64,000 nt of DNA from Asaia bogorensis (GTDB lineage Bacteria > Pseudomonadota > Alphaproteobacteria > Acetobacterales > Acetobacteraceae): the NCBI RefSeq assembly GCF_900465345.1, contig NZ_UEGO01000001.1, positions 17,439-81,438 on the forward strand. Direction: 5' to 3'. Shown here piece after piece: positions 62,313-64,000 of this stretch; position 1 is the stretch's first letter, and each line of letters begins with the position of its first letter. The notes below the pieces were generated by a model, which saw only the letters and a program-made list of their open reading frames with translations, did not search any database and was not told where the DNA came from. Position numbers and translations under genes: made by a program.

Positions 62313-63659
62313 AAACCGCCCGCCCAGAAACCGCCCCGCCAATGCCAGCAGCAGCAGCGAGGCCCCAAGCTCGGGGAGAAGAATTCCCATAACCCCCATA
62401 ACGGCCAACGCACCCCAGCCAATAGGTCGCGGCGAGCTCTGCGGGGCATCGAGATGGCCCGGCCGGCGGCGACTGAGCCAGAGCATGAGCGCTGCCACAG
62501 AGGCGAGGGTGAGCAAGAGTGCGACCATGAGGTTCAGGAGCAGATTCAAGACCCCGAACAGATGCCCCTCGTGAAAGGCGACACCGTAGCCGATCAACCG
62601 GTCGGACAGGCCCTTATCGGCAAAGCGGGTGACATGAGTGACCTCCCCTTGCGCTGTCACGCTGGCCTCGACCCGCTTCGGGCGGTTCTGGGCATCGGAG
62701 CGTATGTGCCATACGTCCTTGGCACTGGCTGGCGGGGTGATGAGGGTTGGCGCAGGAAAAGCAAGCTGGCGCGCCGTTTCATACACAGCGTCCAGTCCCG
62801 CCTGCGGCGACATGGGCTGAGGCGCGGTGTCCATCGCCATACCCGCCATCTCGGCGTCCGACATGCCAGGCATGGTGGCATGGCCTGAAAGGGTCGCCGC
62901 GATGGGTACCGCCCCGATCTCCCAGTCCTGAACGGCAACCAGCCTGCCGATACGGCTTTCGACCGCAGCAAAGGCCGAGCCCCAGACAAAGGACCAGGGC
63001 AGACCGGACACCAGAAACAGCACAAGGACGAGCGAGATCCACATCCCCCCGACAGCATGGAGATCGCGCCAGAACAGGCGATTTTTCGCGCCCAGCCTCG
63101 GCAGGATGGTACCGCCTGCACCCGCCTTTCGCGGCCACCAGAGCAGGAGTCCGGTCACGATCAAAACGAGTGTCCAGGACGCGACCATTTCCATGATCAC
63201 AGACCCCCAGTTGCCGATCAGCAATTGCCCGTGCAGGCGGAACACCAGCCGCTCGAAACGCGTCTGCTCGTCGCGCTGGGCAAGAACCCTGAGCGTGACA
63301 GGGTCGATATAGACACGCGCGACATCTGCCCCATGAGCCACCAGAACACGCGTGGCCTGAGTTTTGCGGAACGGCATCTCCAGTGCGATGAAATGCCCTC
63401 CCGGCACGGCGGCCAGGGCGGCAGCACGCTGGGCGCTCACGGTCTGCGGCGATCCTTGCGTGACGGCATGATCGATATGGCGGTCGAGCCAGGTCTCGAT
63501 CTGGGGTTTGAACAGATAAAGCGATCCGGTCACGCAGAGCATGATCACGAAAGGCAGGCAAAACAGCCCAGCAAAAAAATGCCAGCGCCAGAGCATGGCA
63601 CGATCGGGCCAGACCGGACGGGAATAAGCGGTACGAGGGGAGCGGGAATTCTGTGTCAT
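62298..63659 (-). CDS. PepSY-associated TM protein with a Met-rich periplasmic loop
   Basis: The protein has about 453 residues and four or more helices: WRWHFFAGLFCLPFVIMLCVTGSLYLF, VASWTLVLIVTGLLLWWP, GGMWISLVLVLFLVSGLPWSF and several at the C-terminus. The HFFAGLFCLPF and RDLHAVGGMWISLVLV blocks are typical of the PepSY_TM family, linked to ferric-siderophore reduction/uptake. Around residues 260-284 lies HATMPGMSDAEMAGMAMD, with repeated Met that could bind copper. ATG 63659 has GAGG at good spacing; an ATG at 63665 is too close to it. It follows a TonB receptor gene after a few nt. Confidence 0.82.
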   Translation of the reverse strand: MTQNSRSPRTAYSRPVWPDRAMLWRWHFFAGLFCLPFVIMLCVTGSLYLFKPQIETWLDRHIDHAVTQGSPQTVSAQRAAALAAVPGGHFIALEMPFRKTQATRVLVAHGADVARVYIDPVTLRVLAQRDEQTRFERLVFRLHGQLLIGNWGSVIMEMVASWTLVLIVTGLLLWWPRKAGAGGTILPRLGAKNRLFWRDLHAVGGMWISLVLVLFLVSGLPWSFVWGSAFAAVESRIGRLVAVQDWEIGAVPIAATLSGHATMPGMSDAEMAGMAMDTAPQPMSPQAGLDAVYETARQLAFPAPTLITPPASAKDVWHIRSDAQNRPKRVEASVTAQGEVTHVTRFADKGLSDRLIGYGVAFHEGHLFGVLNLLLNLMVALLLTLASVAALMLWLSRRRPGHLDAPQSSPRPIGWGALAVMGVMGILLPELGASLLLLALAGRFLGGRFSALR

Positions 63660-63668
63660 GGTCATGCC

Positions 63669-64000
63669 TCAGAACCGTACCCGCACGCCGCCAAAAAAGG
63701 CGCGTGGGCTGCCCGCATAGATCGAGCCTGTCTTTGCAGCCAATACGGAGGCTCCAGCGTGCTGCCCATTGGCGAGAAGGCTGTCACTGATGGTCGTCGC
63801 CCCTGCGGCATAGACAGTATTGGCGACATTCTGCACCTCGAAATAGCTGTGCAGACGATGCACCCAACCCAGCCTTGCGGGTGGGTCGTAATGCACCTCC
63901 AGATTGAGCAGACCATATCCGGGGACTTTGAGCAGATTGGCGTTGTCGATAAAAAAAGCGCTGCGCCATGTCACTTCAGCAAATCCGCCAAGCCCCTCGA
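63669..64000 (-). CDS. TonB-dependent receptor, C-terminal part (runs off the right edge)
   Basis: Only about 110 C-terminal residues are in the window. They show alternating beta-barrel strands (FAEVTWRSAFFIDNANLLKV; LLNLEVHYDPP; HSYFEVQNVANTVYAAGATT) and end FFGGVRVRF with the C-terminal Phe needed for outer-membrane insertion. The AFFGGVRVRF ending is typical of siderophore/metal TonB receptors. The frame is open to the window edge. The PepSY gene follows within 10 nt, so the two form an operon. The ligand is unknown. Confidence 0.85.
   Translation of the reverse strand, partial: EGLGGFAEVTWRSAFFIDNANLLKVPGYGLLNLEVHYDPPARLGWVHRLHSYFEVQNVANTVYAAGATTISDSLLANGQHAGASVLAAKTGSIYAGSPRAFFGGVRVRF

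Overview
The window looks like chromosomal DNA of an acetic acid bacterium (Acetobacteraceae, Alphaproteobacteria). The grounds are uniformly GC-rich coding with alphaproteobacterial protein types, a sugar/polyol reductase of the Gluconobacter L-sorbose reductase / mannitol 2-dehydrogenase type, a periplasmic-glucan gene set, abundant TonB receptors, and the gene order rho - mnmE - mnmG - rsmG - parA - parB that usually lies close to the replication origin. Three near-consensus parS sites (around 5.75, 8.04 and 15.77 kb) support an origin-proximal position. The genus cannot be fixed from sequence reading alone. I see no insertion sequence, prophage, CRISPR array or rRNA operon.

Layout. 0-3.4 kb: the start of an ADP-heptose epimerase gene (cut by the window edge), ubiK-like, a YbjN-domain gene, proC, a TetR/COQ9-like gene, tRNA-Gln and tRNA-Lys. 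3.5-11.2 kb: the leftward parB-parA-rsmG-mnmG-mnmE block, ogt, and rho with its promoter. 11.2-17 kb: corA coupled to an exported protein, trpBA, an HdeD-type membrane protein and a PlsC-type acyltransferase. 17-20.3 kb: a TonB receptor and an exported protein. 20.3-31 kb: mrp with a small lipoprotein gene coupled to its end, then opgC, a DegP/DegQ-type protease, a FUSC membrane protein, the polyol dehydrogenase, and an OpgG/OpgD-type glucan gene overlapping opgH. 31-41 kb: housekeeping and small exported genes (DUF2501, oligopeptidase B, rpmJ, a TPR protein, priA, xerC, a retropepsin-like protein, tRNA-Ala, yggT). 41-45.4 kb: an IclR regulator, an AT-rich glutaminyl cyclase gene, a TetR regulator, and fba with an ABM-domain gene. 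45.6-47 kb: speD and speE. 47.2-54 kb: an SDR pair, DedA, an S9 peptidase, an S1/P1 nuclease, an aldose-1-epimerase-like protein and a Sel1-repeat protein. 54-64 kb: a Fiu-like siderophore receptor under a Fur-like palindrome, trhO, zntB, ahcY, SCO, and a TonB receptor - PepSY pair running off the right edge.

How the genes work together. The left third serves chromosome segregation, tRNA wobble modification and transcription termination. opgC, opgG/D and opgH can make and decorate osmoregulated periplasmic glucans. speD and speE make spermidine, and ahcY recycles S-adenosylhomocysteine. Three TonB receptors plus PepSY, SCO and CorA/ZntB-type proteins point to heavy investment in metal handling. 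A family of multi-hairpin intergenic repeats sits almost only where two genes converge. The most unusual items are these repeats, the parS sites buried in coding sequence, the TTG-started lipoprotein, a DedA gene without a normal start codon, the repeated TTTCGCAA operator, and a Met-rich PepSY / SCO / TonB neighbourhood that may handle copper.
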